In this document: piece after piece, positions 44,086 through 55,228 of the stretch | How positions within the stretch are numbered: the stretch's first letter is position 1 | How the letters are laid out: each line of letters starts with the position of its first letter | Origin: Maylandia zebra | Lineage: Eukaryota; Chordata; Actinopteri; Cichliformes; Cichlidae | NCBI RefSeq assembly: GCF_041146795.1 | Contig: NC_135183.1 | Span: 17,798,840-17,862,839 of the forward strand | Direction: 5' to 3' | Length of the DNA stretch: 64,000 nucleotides | The notes under the pieces: generated by a model | What the model was told of the DNA's origin: nothing | The model's database searches: none | Seen by the model: the letters and a program-made list of their open reading frames with translations, nothing else | Program-made: the position numbers and the translations under genes

Positions 44086-44174
44086 CTGCTGATAACACCT
44101 CCGTATGTTGTGACCAGGATGCAGCAGCAGACTGAACCTTGACTGAAACCTGCCCCATCATCTCATCTTTGCAG

Positions 44175-44207
44175 ATGTCCATTTATAAAGCATCAACAAC
44201 TCAAAGG
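44175..44207 (+). other. Possible 33-base exon
   Basis: CTCATCTTTGCAG/ATGTCC and CTCAAAG/GTAAACATG give good acceptor and donor. It would encode MSIYKASTTQR with the next exon. No transcript evidence. Confidence 0.35.
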
Positions 44208-44422
44208 TAAACATGATATTAGAAAATGTGTTAGTATATAATGCCTTTAAAAAAATAAAAATAAATAAACAGCTCATATGTCAGCTGTCGGCAGAACTGT
44301 AGGACTGAACAACTTCAGATCCCGAGTGTGTGAGGACAGAGAAGGATCTGCTCTATTTCAGATTTGAGAGATAAACTTTATATTTCAGTTTGTGATGATT
44401 CTGTTCTGTTTGTGATTACAGG

Positions 44423-44785
44423 AGCCGTCCTCAGATTCAGACCTAGGCACCACCCAGTGACAGCAGACAGATCATCTTATATCTTCAATCTTTGTAGTAA
44501 CTCCAAAATGAACTGAAGAAAAGGTTAAAGTACCGCATGTGTTGTCAGTGAAAGCTGCAGCTGTTTTATTGATAAATTTAAAGACAAAAAGTCAAAAGGA
44601 TTAATCACCCCTGTAACTGTGTCACTATACATCAGCATTAACAGTACCTCAGTTTTGTGTTTCAGAAAACTGCTGATCTCAGACCTGCACAACTTCTGTT
44701 TTAAACACTGAATGTACTCAGCTACATGAAGAGCACATGATGTTTTCTCTGACACAATTAAATAAAACCTGATTAAAGTCAAAGG
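44423..44785 (+). other. Possible terminal exon with AATAAA
   Basis: Acceptor GTGATTACAG at 44413-44422, in-frame stop soon after (SRPQIQT then TAG), and AATAAAACC near 44760. Together with 42240-42418 and 44175-44207 this could be a spliced, mostly non-coding transcript. Confidence 0.3.
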
Positions 44786-44914
44786 TCGTCACTTGTATTT
44801 TGAACTAAAAACTTGTGATCTGGAATTCTTTCACTGTTTTTTGACAATAGTGTGTTATTTATCATAAAGTAATTCAGAGTCATTCATACCAGAGTAACCG
44901 GAGAGCACAACATA

Positions 44915-45240
44915 CAGGGAGTGCAGAATTATTAGGCAAGTTGTATTTTTGAGGAATAATTTTATTATTGAACAACAACCATGTTCTCAATGAACCCAAA
45001 AAACTCAGTAATATCAAAGCTGAATGTTTTTGGAAGTAGTTTTTAGTTTGTTTTTAGTTTTAGCTATTTTAGGGGGATATCTGTGTGTGCAGGTGACTAT
45101 TACTGTGCATAATTATTAGGCAACTTAACAAAAAACAAATATATACCCATTTCAATTATTTATTTTTACCAGTGACACCAATATAGCATCTCCACATTCA
45201 CAAATATACATTTCTGACATTCAAAAATCATTCAAAAGCT
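44915..45240 (-). mobile_element. TRT-like Tc1 element, end fragment
   Basis: TA then CAGGGAGTGCAGAATTATTA; about 325 bp nearly identical to the left end of the element at 48543. It keeps both direct repeats of the terminal region (AATTATTAGGCAA at about 44929 and 45110) and stops at about 45240, before the transposase. No right end is present. Confidence 0.88.
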
Positions 45241-47910
45241 CATCTTTGCAGCAATCTCGAATAGAAAACTATTCCGCGCGTATATAAAACAGGTCAGCTG
45301 CTCCAAACCGTAGTAAAGGGACCTCTGGCTAATACGTCGGGTTCGTGTCGGGCTCGTAGCTGAAAACTAGCTTTACTTTGTTGTCTGGGTCAACTTTGCT
45401 AGTGTCTTTGTAAGACACCAGTCATCTGTTCAAAGCACCACAGGTGATTTCTTTTGCTTTCATGTGACCATTCACATCTCCATAAAGCACCACAAACCTT
45501 AAATATGTTTCCTACCATGAATCTACTTCTCCTGCAGCTTTGCAGCTATTTTAGTATTCACAAATATATGTTTGGAAGTTTTTTGTTTTTTTTACCAGCT
45601 TTGATTGTATTATTTTCCAGTTCTGAAACCTCCATTGTTTCAGAACTGTGTTTTGTGGTGACCCTCACCTGCTGGTGATGACAGATCAGCCAGAGTAGTT
45701 CAACAAACAGGGTTTGTGGCCCCAAATCCTCTTTCCCCTCATACTGATCAATAATAACTGATTAATAATAATATTGAGGTATAATTCATAATTAATTTAA
45801 AATCTCCCTCCCCCCCAACAGTTGTTAAGAATGACGGAAACGATCCATAGAGACCAAACAGTTTGTGTATCAAGCTGTAAACATGTTTATTTCTGCTGTA
45901 AAGTTTTAACATGGGAGTCTATGGGGGCTGACTCACTGCTGGAGCCTCTGCTGGACCTCAGGGGAACTGAGGAAGTTTTATTCGGTCGACTGAACTCTGG
46001 AACTGGTAGCTGTCAGTGGTTTTAATTTATGTAACTGGATGTCGGTTTAATAGTGATTCCTAAATTGAATATGGGCGCAGTGTGCAAATATTTCTGCACA
46101 TTTTACGGTGAACTGTGATTTCACTGGAATAATTTGAAACCGCTGTGAATTTTTTTTAAACCCCCGGGTGTTGAAGCTGCTGGGCTGTTTGAACCATCAG
46201 TGCCCTCCAGCCTTTGCCTAATGACTTCCAACCTCAGTGTTTGGCTTCTCTAGTGTCTGGGGGACATATGGAGAATCACTGAACAAGCTTCCTTCCTCTT
46301 CTTTCCTCCATGAGACGTCCTTCAGTGCTTTCACCGACCATCCGCAAGACATTTTAAAACAATTTACAACCACAGAGTCACAACAACAAAGTACATAACT
46401 GCACTCACATATCTATAACAGTGCACACATTATGGTATTACCATTAGGACCAGAGTGGCCCTGACACAACCTTCACCACACTTCCTGCAAACAGTGCTAA
46501 CCCACGTGAAGAAAACCAGCAAACACTACAGGTCCATAAAGATGTAAAAGCAGGATGGAATGAACAGCTCCTCCAAATAAGGCTGAGATAACCGACACCG
46601 AATCTGAAGAAGAATCCACTCTCTCTTCTGCAAACGTGGAGAATATTCTGGAATATTCTGCTCAAAATCCAATTAGGAAGAAATGGGAGGAGTTTTCTTG
46701 CCGCCCTCCCCGATAGAACAAATCGCAGAGCTCAGAATAAATCTCCGAGATTGCACTAATTCACTGTCCTGGAACTTCAGGGAAAATAAAATTTTCTCAT
46801 CCACAGCGTTTGACGTTTAGTAAAGACCCTGGATTCATGATTCATGATTTACTGTGTATAACTGAGGAGACATAACATGCAAACAGCTTGACTCCGTTGG
46901 TGGGAACCCAGTCCTGTGTTAGGCATTTTACTGCATGTATGGGCAGTGCACTATTTGCTTCAAACAGGTATGGGAAACCCCCATTATTCAACAACACTAG
47001 TCAGATGCTCTACATCCCCTTTCTTTAACTTATGGCTGTATAAACAACTAACATCATCTTCAGCATAATGCATTAACAATAGATTCTTATCCATAACATT
47101 CTACCATTATATTCACTTCAAACCTGGAACTGTTTCACTGGTAAGAACATACTCAACATTTCACCTTTTCACCTTTTCAACATCAAGTTACATGTAGTTT
47201 ACAAGAATAGCAAAAACAAACCAAGAAAAAAAAATATAGGCTTGTCTTAACAACAGTATTGCTTTTGGGTCTGGGAACTAACAGATGTTTACACACAGGT
47301 AGGATAGTGCATGTCTACCTTGACATCAGCCTCTCAGCTTAATCTCATGGCACATTGCGGAGATTGATTAGGCTGAGGAAGACATCTGGTGTCTCTCTCT
47401 TTGACCTTTTCATCAACTGCTTTACACTATAAACAGCATGTTTAGCCATTGGGGGGAGGGGGGGGGGGTATGAAAAGGGGAATAAAAAAAAAAAAGCTTG
47501 GACACTGCTAGCACGGGGCGCCCACACAGATGCAAAGCAGGAGATGAAGCATAGCTGAATAAGTTTCCAAACCAACTTCATTCTAAGCCAAAGACTAGAA
47601 AATATGAAAATATGGTGACGCATATCTTCCCTTTGGCTTTACCTGCACAAGTGCCAAGGTAGGTCTCCCCTGCAGAATTGGTTTTCCGTTCGTCGGGAGC
47701 AGCGTTGGGCTCTTCAAATCACGGACAAACAGTATCCCACATTCTTGATTTTTAGTTCACAAACACTTGTTGAAATGACTAACTACTCCTGACATTTTGG
47801 AGATGTTAGCTCTTTATACAGTAAAGTTACAGTGGGATACAAATAATATCAGGCTAATCCTGCCACGATTTGTTCCCCCTGTCTAAATCCCGGACAAACA
47901 GTATCCCACA
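45241..47910. other. Long unassigned stretch
   Basis: TATATAAAACAGG near 45281 is TATA-like. The 20-base word CGGACAAACAGTATCCCACA occurs at 47722 and 47891. Homopolymer G/A runs at 47448-47495. No exon recognised. Confidence 0.4.
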
Positions 47911-48011
47911 GTTGTTTATGTTTTTGGACCCATTTTGCACAGAGAGGGTTAGGGAACATTTTTCTTGTAAATATAAAGGGGGGCCTAGCAAAAAAAGTTT
48001 GGGAACCACTG
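47911..48011 (-). mobile_element. hAT-like terminus (AGTTTGGGAACCACTG)
   Basis: Read inverted from 48011: CAGTGGTTCCCAAACTTTTT, then GGCCCCCCTTTATATTTACA. This is the terminus type of widespread hAT elements. It abuts the Gypsy relic at 48012; the other terminus was not identified. Confidence 0.6.
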
Positions 48012-48540
48012 AGCTAGTCCATTGGCCTGTGGGTATTCTGGGCTACTTGTCACATGAACCAAGTCCTAGGCCAGAGCAAAGTCTGTGAAGGGTTGGCTAG
48101 TGAACTGGGTGGCATTGTCTGATATTACTTTGTGCGGGTAGCCATGGACTGAAAAGTGTCTTTTGAGCTTTGTAATGATGGTGTTAAGTCACGAAGCAAG
48201 TGTACCTCAAACCAACCTGAGTAGGAATCAACTACAACCAGGTGATGTTGGCCATTCCATCATTCCACTGGATATGCAGTTGTTTCCTGCTCTATATCTT
48301 CAATTATTGTGGGCCAGAACATGCTACCACGGGCCCTGCATTTAGTAGATCCTGTGCCTGGGTGCCCTCTGTGGAGGATAGCAATATAATCCTTTTGTAA
48401 AGACTGGGATCACTGTCTTCAGGCCTTTCATGACAATGCCATCTTTAATTGGTGAGTTCATCTCGATACGGGTAGTATTGACGAATCTCTGTGGACAGCT
48501 GAGTTTGTCTGTAAGGCCAGCCCTTCATGATGACAGAGCT
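48012..48540 (-). pseudogene. Gypsy integrase, degraded
   Basis: Minus-strand scraps in shifting frames: GWPYRQTQLSTEIRQYYPYR, then a zinc-domain-like area, then HGYPHKVISDNATQFTSQPF (catalytic Asp) and SPEYPQANGLA just before the catalytic Glu, where the hAT end begins. Stops are frequent. Confidence 0.75.
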
Positions 48541-48542
48541 TA

Positions 48543-50094
48543 CAGGGAGTGCAGAATTATTAGGCAAGTTGTATGTTTGAGGAGTAATTTTATTATTGAA
48601 CAACAACCATGTTCTCAATGAACCCAAAAAACTCAGTAATATCAAAGCTGAATGTTTTTGGAAGTAGTTTTTAGTTTGTTTTTAGTTTTAGCTATTTTAG
48701 GGGGATATCTGTGTGTGCAGGTGACTATTATTAGGCAACTTAACAAAAAACAAATATATACCCATTTCAATTATTTACTTTTACCAGTGACACCAATATA
48801 ACATCTCCACATTCACAAATATACATTTCTGACATTCAAAAACAAAACAAAAACCAATCAGCGACCAATATAGCCACCTTTCTTTGCAAGGACACTCAAA
48901 AGCCTGCCATCCATGGATTCTGTCAGTGTTTTGATCTGTTCACCATCAACATTGCGTGCAGCAGCAACCACAGCCTCCCAGACACTGTTCAGAGAGGTGT
49001 ACTGTTTTCCCTCCTTGTAAATCTCACATTTGATGATGGACCACAGGTTCTCAATGGGGTTCAGATCAGGTGAACAAGGAGGCCATGTCATTAGTTTTTC
49101 TTCTTTTATACCCTTTCTTGCCAGCCACGCTGTGGAGTACTTGGACGCGTGTGATGGAGCATTGTCCTGCATGAAAATCATGTTTTTCTTGAAGGATGCA
49201 GACTTCTTCCTGTACCACTGCTTGAAGAGGGTGTCTTCCAGAAACTGGCAGTAGGACTGGGAGTTGAGCTTGACTCCATCCTCAACCCGAAAAGGCCCCA
49301 CAAGCTCATCTTTGATGATACCAGCCCAAACCAGTACTCCACCTCCACCTTGCTGGCGTCTGAGTCGGACTGGAGCTCTCTGCCCTTTACCAATCCAGCC
49401 ACGGGCCCATCCATCTGGTCCATCAAGACTCACTCTCATTTCATCAGTCGATAAAACCTTAGAAAAATCAGTCTTGAGATATTTCTTGGCCCAGTCTTGA
49501 CGTTTCAGCTTGTTGTGTGTGTCTTGTTCAGTGGTGGTCGTCTTTCCGCCTTTCTTACCTTGGCCATGTCTCTGAGTATTGCACACCTTGTGCTTTTGGG
49601 CACTCCAGTGATGTTGCAGCTCTGAAATATGGCCAAACTGGTGGCAAGTGGCATCTTGGCAGCTGCACGCTTGACTTTTCTCAGTTCATGGGCAGTTATT
49701 TTGCGTCTTGGTTTTTCCACACACTTCTTGCGACCCTGTTGACTATTTTGAATGAAATGCTTGATTGGTCGATGATCACGCTTCAGAAGCTTTGCAATTT
49801 TGAGACTGCTGCATCCCTCTGCAGGATATCTCACTATTTTTGACTTTTCTGAGCCTGTCAAGTCCTTCTTTTGACCCGTTTTGCCAAAGGAAACGTTGCC
49901 TAATAATTATGCACACCTGATATAGGGTGTTGATGTCATTAGACCACACCCCTTCTCATTACAGAGTTGCACATCACCTAATATGCTTAATTGGTAGTAG
50001 GCTTTCGAGCCTATACAGCTTGGAGTAAGACAACATGCATGAAGAGGATGATGTGGACAAAATACTCATTTGCCTAATAATTCTGCACTCCCTG
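48543..50094 (-). mobile_element. Tc1-like DD37E (TRT-type) transposon, near full length, 1552 bp
   Basis: Inverted ends CAGGGAGTGCAGAATTATTA on the left and TAATAATTCTGCACTCCCTG on the right, each beside TA (48541-48542, 50095-50096). Ends have the IR/DR layout: an inner direct repeat (CCTAATAATTATGCACA, about 49898) accompanies the outer one on the right. On the left the inner repeat is damaged by a 13-base deletion relative to the copy at 45100. The transposase on the minus strand is intact but for one frameshift. DD37E spacing matches the TRT group of vertebrate Tc1-like elements. Confidence 0.93.
48858..49861 (-). pseudogene. Tc1-like DD37E transposase, one frameshift
   Basis: N-terminal frame (49861-49505): two helix-turn-helix units, MTGSEKSKIVRYPAEGCSSL then KIAKLLKRDHRPIKHFI, and a basic GRKKCVEKPRRK hook-like segment. 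C-terminal frame (to 48858): FSKVLSTDEMRVSLDGPDGW (first Asp), MIFMQDNAPSHAS (second Asp), NPIENLWSIIKCE (Glu), with 37 residues between the second Asp and Glu. The break is at about 49515-49530 in an ACACACA run. It catalyses cut-and-paste at TA. All catalytic residues are present. Confidence 0.93.
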
Positions 50095-50096
50095 TA

Positions 50097-50640
50097 GTTT
50101 CTGTAGATCTGGATCAGAGGCAGTTTGTTCCCTCAGTTCGGTCAGCCTAGAGAAAGAGATATATTGGACTGACATGATCTCGTAGTCTGCCCTTTCATTA
50201 CTGTGCCGCTCTGCCCAAGTTGTGGGACTATGGGACAAAATGTCAGCATGTCAGCATCTGTGAGCCTTCTTTGTATACTATCTGGAAGTTGCACTTTTGC
50301 AGTCTCAGCATCATGCGCTGCAATCTGGCTGGAGCTGCGTGTATACATTTGTTTAGGATTGTGACTAATGGCTGATGATCAATTTTGATGAATTCGGAAC
50401 ATGTGAAGACAACACCAAGAAGCTCTTCCTTGATCTGCGCATAGCGCATCTCAGTCTGTGCCAGAGTACGAGAGGAGTAGGCGATTGGGACACCTTCCTG
50501 AAGGCATGCAGCTCCAAGTCCCATCACTTGCATGTGATGGGTTTCTGGACGTCACAGTACGGACTTGGAGCTGAGAGTGGATGGACTGGTTAGGCTGGTT
50601 TTTTTTGGTTTTTTTTAAAGCAAATGCATCTTGAAGCTGC
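50097..50640 (-). pseudogene. Gypsy RNase H and start of integrase
   Basis: Minus-strand frame MGLGAACLQEGVPIAYSSRT, RYAQIKEELLGVVFTCSEF, KIDHQPLVTILNK and RLQRMMLRLQKCNFQIVYKE: RNase H with the terminal helix. The run-on to 50097 (SVQYISLSRLTELREQTASD) leads into the integrase. The first catalytic Asp region is missing or scrambled at 50540-50660, where an odd inverted repeat lies. Confidence 0.78.
50509..50573. repeat. Inverted repeat with 13-bp arms in the RNase H region
   Basis: CAGCTCCAAGTCC (50509-50521) and GGACTTGGAGCTG (50561-50573) are exact complements. Inside lies a second palindrome CATCACTTGCATGTGATG. Confidence 0.85.
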
Positions 50641-50666
50641 TTTAGCCAGTGCCACTGTATGTATTT

Positions 50667-51296
50667 TCATGTTAGCTCACAAAGTGGGATTGAGGGCTCA
50701 CTGAAATTGGGAATGAACTTTCCCAAATAATTAATCATCCATAAGAAGCGTTGGGGGGCTGTGACGTTTTCTGGTGTGGGTATCTCATTAATTGCTTTGG
50801 TCTTAGCGGAATCGCGCTTTAAGCCCTTTCTTGTGAATAAATGTCCAACATAACAGACTTCTTTGAGGTGGAATTTGCACTTTAGGGGGTTAAGTCTCAG
50901 TTTGACTTCCCTCACACGGTCAAGTACCTTTCTGAGATTATGTTCATGCTCTTTCATATCTCTTCCACCAATGATTATGTCATCGATGATAACAGCATAG
51001 GGGTATCCTGCAAAGACCTGCTCCATTGCACGCTGGAACACCTCGCTGGCTGAGTTGATTTCATATGCCATTCTGCCAAATGGAGAGCTGAAAGTTGTGT
51101 GCATGGATAACATGTGGTCAAGTGTTATCTGCCAAAAGGAGCATTTCACATCCAGGACAGAAAAGACTGTGGAGTTAGGCATTTGTGCAGCTACCTCCTC
51201 CATGGTACATATAGGTTGTTGCGGGCATTTCAGAGCTTTATTTAGATCACTTGGATCTATGCAGAAGTTTTCTTGTGGGTTGCCACCATAGATAAC
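50667..51296 (-). pseudogene. Gypsy reverse transcriptase
   Basis: Minus-strand frame with NFCIDPSDLNKALKCPQ, FSVLDVKCSFWQITLD (first Asp), INSASEVFQRAMEQVFAGYP, YAVIIDDIIIGGRD (IDDI active site), LRLNPLKCKFHLKEVCYVGH and RFLWMINYLGKFIPN. It continues beyond the LTR-like insertion at 52050-52100 with HWPTERVLS-like text. The palm motifs are preserved. Confidence 0.85.
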
Positions 51297-52049
51297 TGTC
51301 ATGGTTCGGCTGTGTGGCAGGCAGGAGAAGGACCCAAACGCAAACTCACGGAGACGAAATGTAAACTCAAAAACACAGCTTTAATGCTGGCATAAAGTGA
51401 AACACAAAAAACAGTACTAAACTTAAACTGGGGAGACTAAAGCACGAGGAGCCACAGGGAAAAATCACACAGCTATGAGGGAGACTACGACACTGACAAA
51501 GAGAAACACAGAGCTTAAATACACAGAGGGATAACGAGGGAATGAGACACAGAAGGAGAGCACAGCTGGGAGTAATCAGGCTGGACGAGACAGAGACGCA
51601 AAACTAGAAACACTCACATGAGGCATGGACCTTCAAAGTAAAACAGGAAGTATCACACAGAGACACGAACTAGACACAGTGGAGACAGCAACTAAGAAAC
51701 AGAGACAAACCATAAGGCAGAGGTCTAAGAACCAAAATACACAGAGGGAAATACTCAGCTTTGAACACAAGAGACTAGACTAGAGGGAGTAACAAAAGAC
51801 CAACCATGAGAACATAATGCACAATGCAGGGTGACAAAACAAGAAACTCAAACATGCAAAGACACACAATAAACAGAACAGAGGGGGCACAGAGAGACAT
51901 GAAGGGCAGGGGAGACTTAACATGGGTTGAAACACAAGGGGGAACTAATAAGCAAATGAACATAGGAGGCCTAATGAGCTAAACATACTATAAACATCAA
52001 AATGAACTAGAACTCAAAACACTGGGTCCTAAGACCCAGGATCGTGACA
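51297..52049 (-). mobile_element. Solo LTR-like element, family A copy 2, TSD GATAAC
   Basis: TGTCATGGTTCGGCTGTGTG to GACCCAGGATCGTGACA, the reverse of the copy at 23896 (whose inverse starts TGTCATGATTCGACTGTGTG). Flanks GATAAC (51291-51296, 52050-52055) repeat over six bases. 753 bp, GA/CA-rich in this orientation, no coding content. It splits the Gypsy RT. Confidence 0.85.
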
Positions 52050-52100
52050 GATAACACCCTTTCTGTTGGCCAGTGACAGGACCGATCACGCGGAGATTGA

Positions 52101-53121
52101 TCATCTAGATTAATTCTGCTTTAACCTTGCATTACGCCCCCCTCGAGGGCAGGAGGAGGTAACACAGTGTAACACTAATGTGTCTCCAAACGCTAAGATC
52201 AAAATGTACCTCACCCAAATTTGATGCAAAAGGGCTCACGGCATTGGACTAGTAGGTTCGGCTGTGTACAGGAAAGGCAAACTGAATGAGACTCAAGGCA
52301 ACTGTGAGTTTTGAAAATGCCAGCTTATGTATTTTTACTCATTCAGAAAAAAAAGAAAATTAATGACAAACATACAAAAACATTTCAAATGAAAGTATCC
52401 CTTTTTGGTACCAGTTTTTCCTCAATGAGAACCATGTGGTACAATCACAGTAATCACCGTCCGTAAGTCCAGGGGGATGTGTGTGAAGAAGGGGAATAGT
52501 AGGTTCAAAGTGGTGGTTTTTTTTTTGTTGCAGCTGGCCTACCACACTCTGCCATGCAGCACAGGAAAAAGTCAATTGGTCAACAGGATTGGCTCGCCAT
52601 CGATTACAGGATCCGTTGCAATGCATTGAAAGGAAGAACATTAAGGAAAAAAACCTGACCTGTCAACGACAGTGTTATAGGACATTAAATTCCCATATAA
52701 TCACAGTTCACAATTCGCTATCACCTAAGATGTACTATTTGTAACGTTACCCATGTTACAAATTGAAAATAAACAGTAAAACAGATAATAATCTGTGCAT
52801 CAGTTTTAAATGCTTTTTTTTTTTTTCCAGTAAATAATATAAAGTTTTCCACAAAACACTAAACAATTTCCCAATAAATACCAGAACATTTTGCTTACAA
52901 TGAACTCATGAAAAGTGCAGATAAGCGATTAACAATTAAAACACTTGGCTCACCTCAAAAAAAAGAATAGCGCAGGAGCGCGAGATGGCGCAGGAACAAT
53001 GAAATGGCGCCGTCTCCAATTCCTGACCTTCCTCGACCAAACAATGTAAAAGAAACCAAACTAGTTACTCGTCTTAGCAGTACACATGCAATAAAACAAT
53101 TTTTCATAAGCAGCGAGTACT
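52101..53121. other. Unassigned sequence
   Basis: A duplicated GCGCAGGAGCGCGAGATGGC-like CpG patch at 52970-53020. No exon or element recognised. Confidence 0.4.
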
Positions 53122-53403
53122 CCCATATGGAAAAGAAATAATAAAAACTTATATGTGATTACTCATGAAAGTGGCCACTTTCATGAGTAAATCATATAAG
53201 GCTTACATGATTTACTCATGAAAGTGGCCACTTTCTCATTACTTTCATATATTGTTTTAGTAAGTATCCAAAACATACAAGTTTCATTATATAATTTTTC
53301 AAGGGATCTTATATGTGTTTTCACTCTTATATGCTTTTCATACAAGTTTCACACAAGACAGATACAAACTTTATAAGATTTATATATATCTTTTCCATAT
53401 GGG
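53122..53403. mobile_element. 282-bp MITE with internal palindromes
   Basis: CCCATATGGAAAAGAAATAA at the left and, inverted, CCCATATGGAAAAGATATAT at the right. The interior has an unusual set of perfect inverted repeats (53159-53234). No transposase; the target duplication is unclear. Confidence 0.75.
53159..53234. repeat. Overlapping palindromes: 32-bp perfect plus 28-bp-arm hairpin
   Basis: 53159-53190 is a perfect 32-bp palindrome centred on GTGGCCAC. The segment 53168-53195 is in turn the exact complement of 53207-53234 around the loop ATAAGGCTTAC. GTGGCCAC therefore occurs twice (53171-53178 and 53224-53231). Confidence 0.95.
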
Positions 53404-54849
53404 CTAACTCTTATGTTTATATCACTTTTTTTTTTTAAATGTACCTCGTTTCAGTGAATCTCCATCTCCTTTTCCTCGCTAGCGTGCTCATGGGGGATTC
53501 ACGAGAGAGGAGGAAAAGCCTGTGCTCTCTCAGATGGAGATGAAAGGCGGGGCACTGCACCACATTGCAGCAGCTCATTGGCTAAGAGCAACCCACGTTT
53601 ACTTCAGAACAGTTAACTCTTTCACTGCTGAACCTATGGCTTATTCACTATAAACTTAGCATAAATGCTAAGATTAATATATATATTTTTAATGTTTTGG
53701 TACATATTATCCAAGCTATACTTCAATATGGGTTACAACAACTCCAGAAACTCAGTACAAGTGTTATATGCTGAGACAAGTTTAATAGCAGCTTTCTCAC
53801 AAAAACAATTACACAAATTCATACAAAAAAATGTGGGCGAGAAAGGGACAGTTAGGTTGTTCCAAAAAAAAATCCCAACAAAACACAAAAAAAAAGACCA
53901 AACCAAAACTTAGCTGAGCTCTTACCCTAGAAAAACAAGAAGGGAAAAAAAGCCCTAATCCTTAACTCAAAACAAGCTCAAAAATTACAATGGGTGGCAC
54001 CAACCCACTTACCTAATGTTTCTAACAGAATAGATTCTACGTGAGTAAGTGTATGAGGTCCCCAGACTCACCTAGTCCTCCTACCACAACCTTCAAACAA
54101 ACAAAATGCACCAGTGGAGCTCTACATGTGTGCCAAACAATTCCAAGGAAGAGAGAGATACACCCAGCCACAGGTGAGTTTCCTTATTGGGGTGTGCACT
54201 CCTGGTTTGTCCAATCAAAGCCTCCTTTCTCTAATTGATCCCAAATTGACTGCAGTCTGTGTACCTGGCAAAGGGAGAGGGAAAGAAAACATGCGGCCTG
54301 CTGACTAGTAACACCTTGTCTTGCATTGGTACTGGTATTTTGCGGACAGAGAGAGGCGTTGAAAGGCTGCTCCAACGGAACTTATTGTTTTGGAGGAAAA
54401 CACAAACACGGTGTACAGTCGAGTCTTAATAGCTTACTTACAACTGGGCTCGTCAGGCACTCTTTTTGGCTGCAGTGGTTATTATTATATTTACATGCTT
54501 CCAGCTCCCGTTTCTGCTCAATGACAACTCGTACCTTCCCACTCCCCTTTTTCTCCCTCCTCGCGCTCACAGACACATAACGGGTATGGCAGTCCATTCT
54601 CCCAGCAGCACGGACTACACTGCCCACATTCTTTAGGGCTATGCCTGTAGCATTCTGCCTATTAGCTTAGCACAACAACAACAAAAAGGCCTCTCTCTCA
54701 CCCAGGAAACACACAGTCGCAGAGAGGGCAAGCGTCACCCTGTAACCATGGCAACCGTAACGCTGCCTCCTGGAACAACAGAACATCACAGCTGTCAAAC
54801 AAAACCCAAACAGTCCTGACCCGCCACAATATGAAACAGGAAAATACTG
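53404..54849. other. Unassigned sequence with promoter-like features
   Basis: A GGCGGGG box (about 53546), ATTGGCT (inverted CCAAT, about 53577) and GGACTACACTGCCCAC (about 54610, ZNF143-like). Could be a host promoter or the interior of the hAT whose end is at 54993. No exon recognised. Confidence 0.35.
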
Positions 54850-54993
54850 CTGTGTATTCCATTTATTTCAACAAAGTAACTGTATTCTAAATACCACCTT
54901 TTTAAACGGTAACTGTAACGGAATACAGTTACTCATATTTTGTATTTTAAATACGTAACGGCGATACATGTATTCCGTTACTCCCCAACACTG
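54850..54993 (-). mobile_element. hAT right terminus (GTTACTCCCCAACACTG)
   Basis: Read inverted: CAGTGTTGGGGAGTAACGGA, then repeated GTAACGGAATACA units. Same style as the other CAGTGTTGGG elements but another subfamily. The left terminus was not found within the window. Confidence 0.75.
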
Positions 54994-55039
54994 TTCATGG
55001 AATAGGTGACCGGAAGCTTACACAGCAAATCCAGCATGT

Positions 55040-55223
55040 CCAAATTAACACTGTCAGATTTGATTTCAACACTATTAAAGTGTCTATATGGGTCCACACC
55101 AGAGAGTGTTAATTTAACTCTTTTTGGAGAGTTGGTACGTTAACTCTGATTTAGTGTTAAACACCAAATCTGTCTGGAGTTGATAATTTAACACTTGGTG
55201 TTAAGAGTTTATATATTAACTCT
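55040..55223. repeat. Repeats of GTTAATTTAACTCT/GTGTTAA type
   Basis: Multiple AACACT, GAGTGTTAA and TTAACTCT units, interrupted by the LTR-like element and echoed at 55880-55920 and 56960-57050. Probably a DNA element's subterminal zone. Confidence 0.5.
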
Positions 55224-55228
55224 CAAAG

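Larger units (their letters stand above)
48012..52100 (-). mobile_element. Decayed Gypsy pol, split by TRT and LTR-like insertions
   Basis: Minus-strand order: RT start (52100-52050), LTR-like insertion, RT (51296-50667), RNase H (50533-50243), TRT insertion, integrase (48540-48012). The pieces are in Gypsy order and join at the insertions' target sites. Many stops and frameshifts; LTRs were not found. It is a different, older lineage from the element at 10983. Confidence 0.85.
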
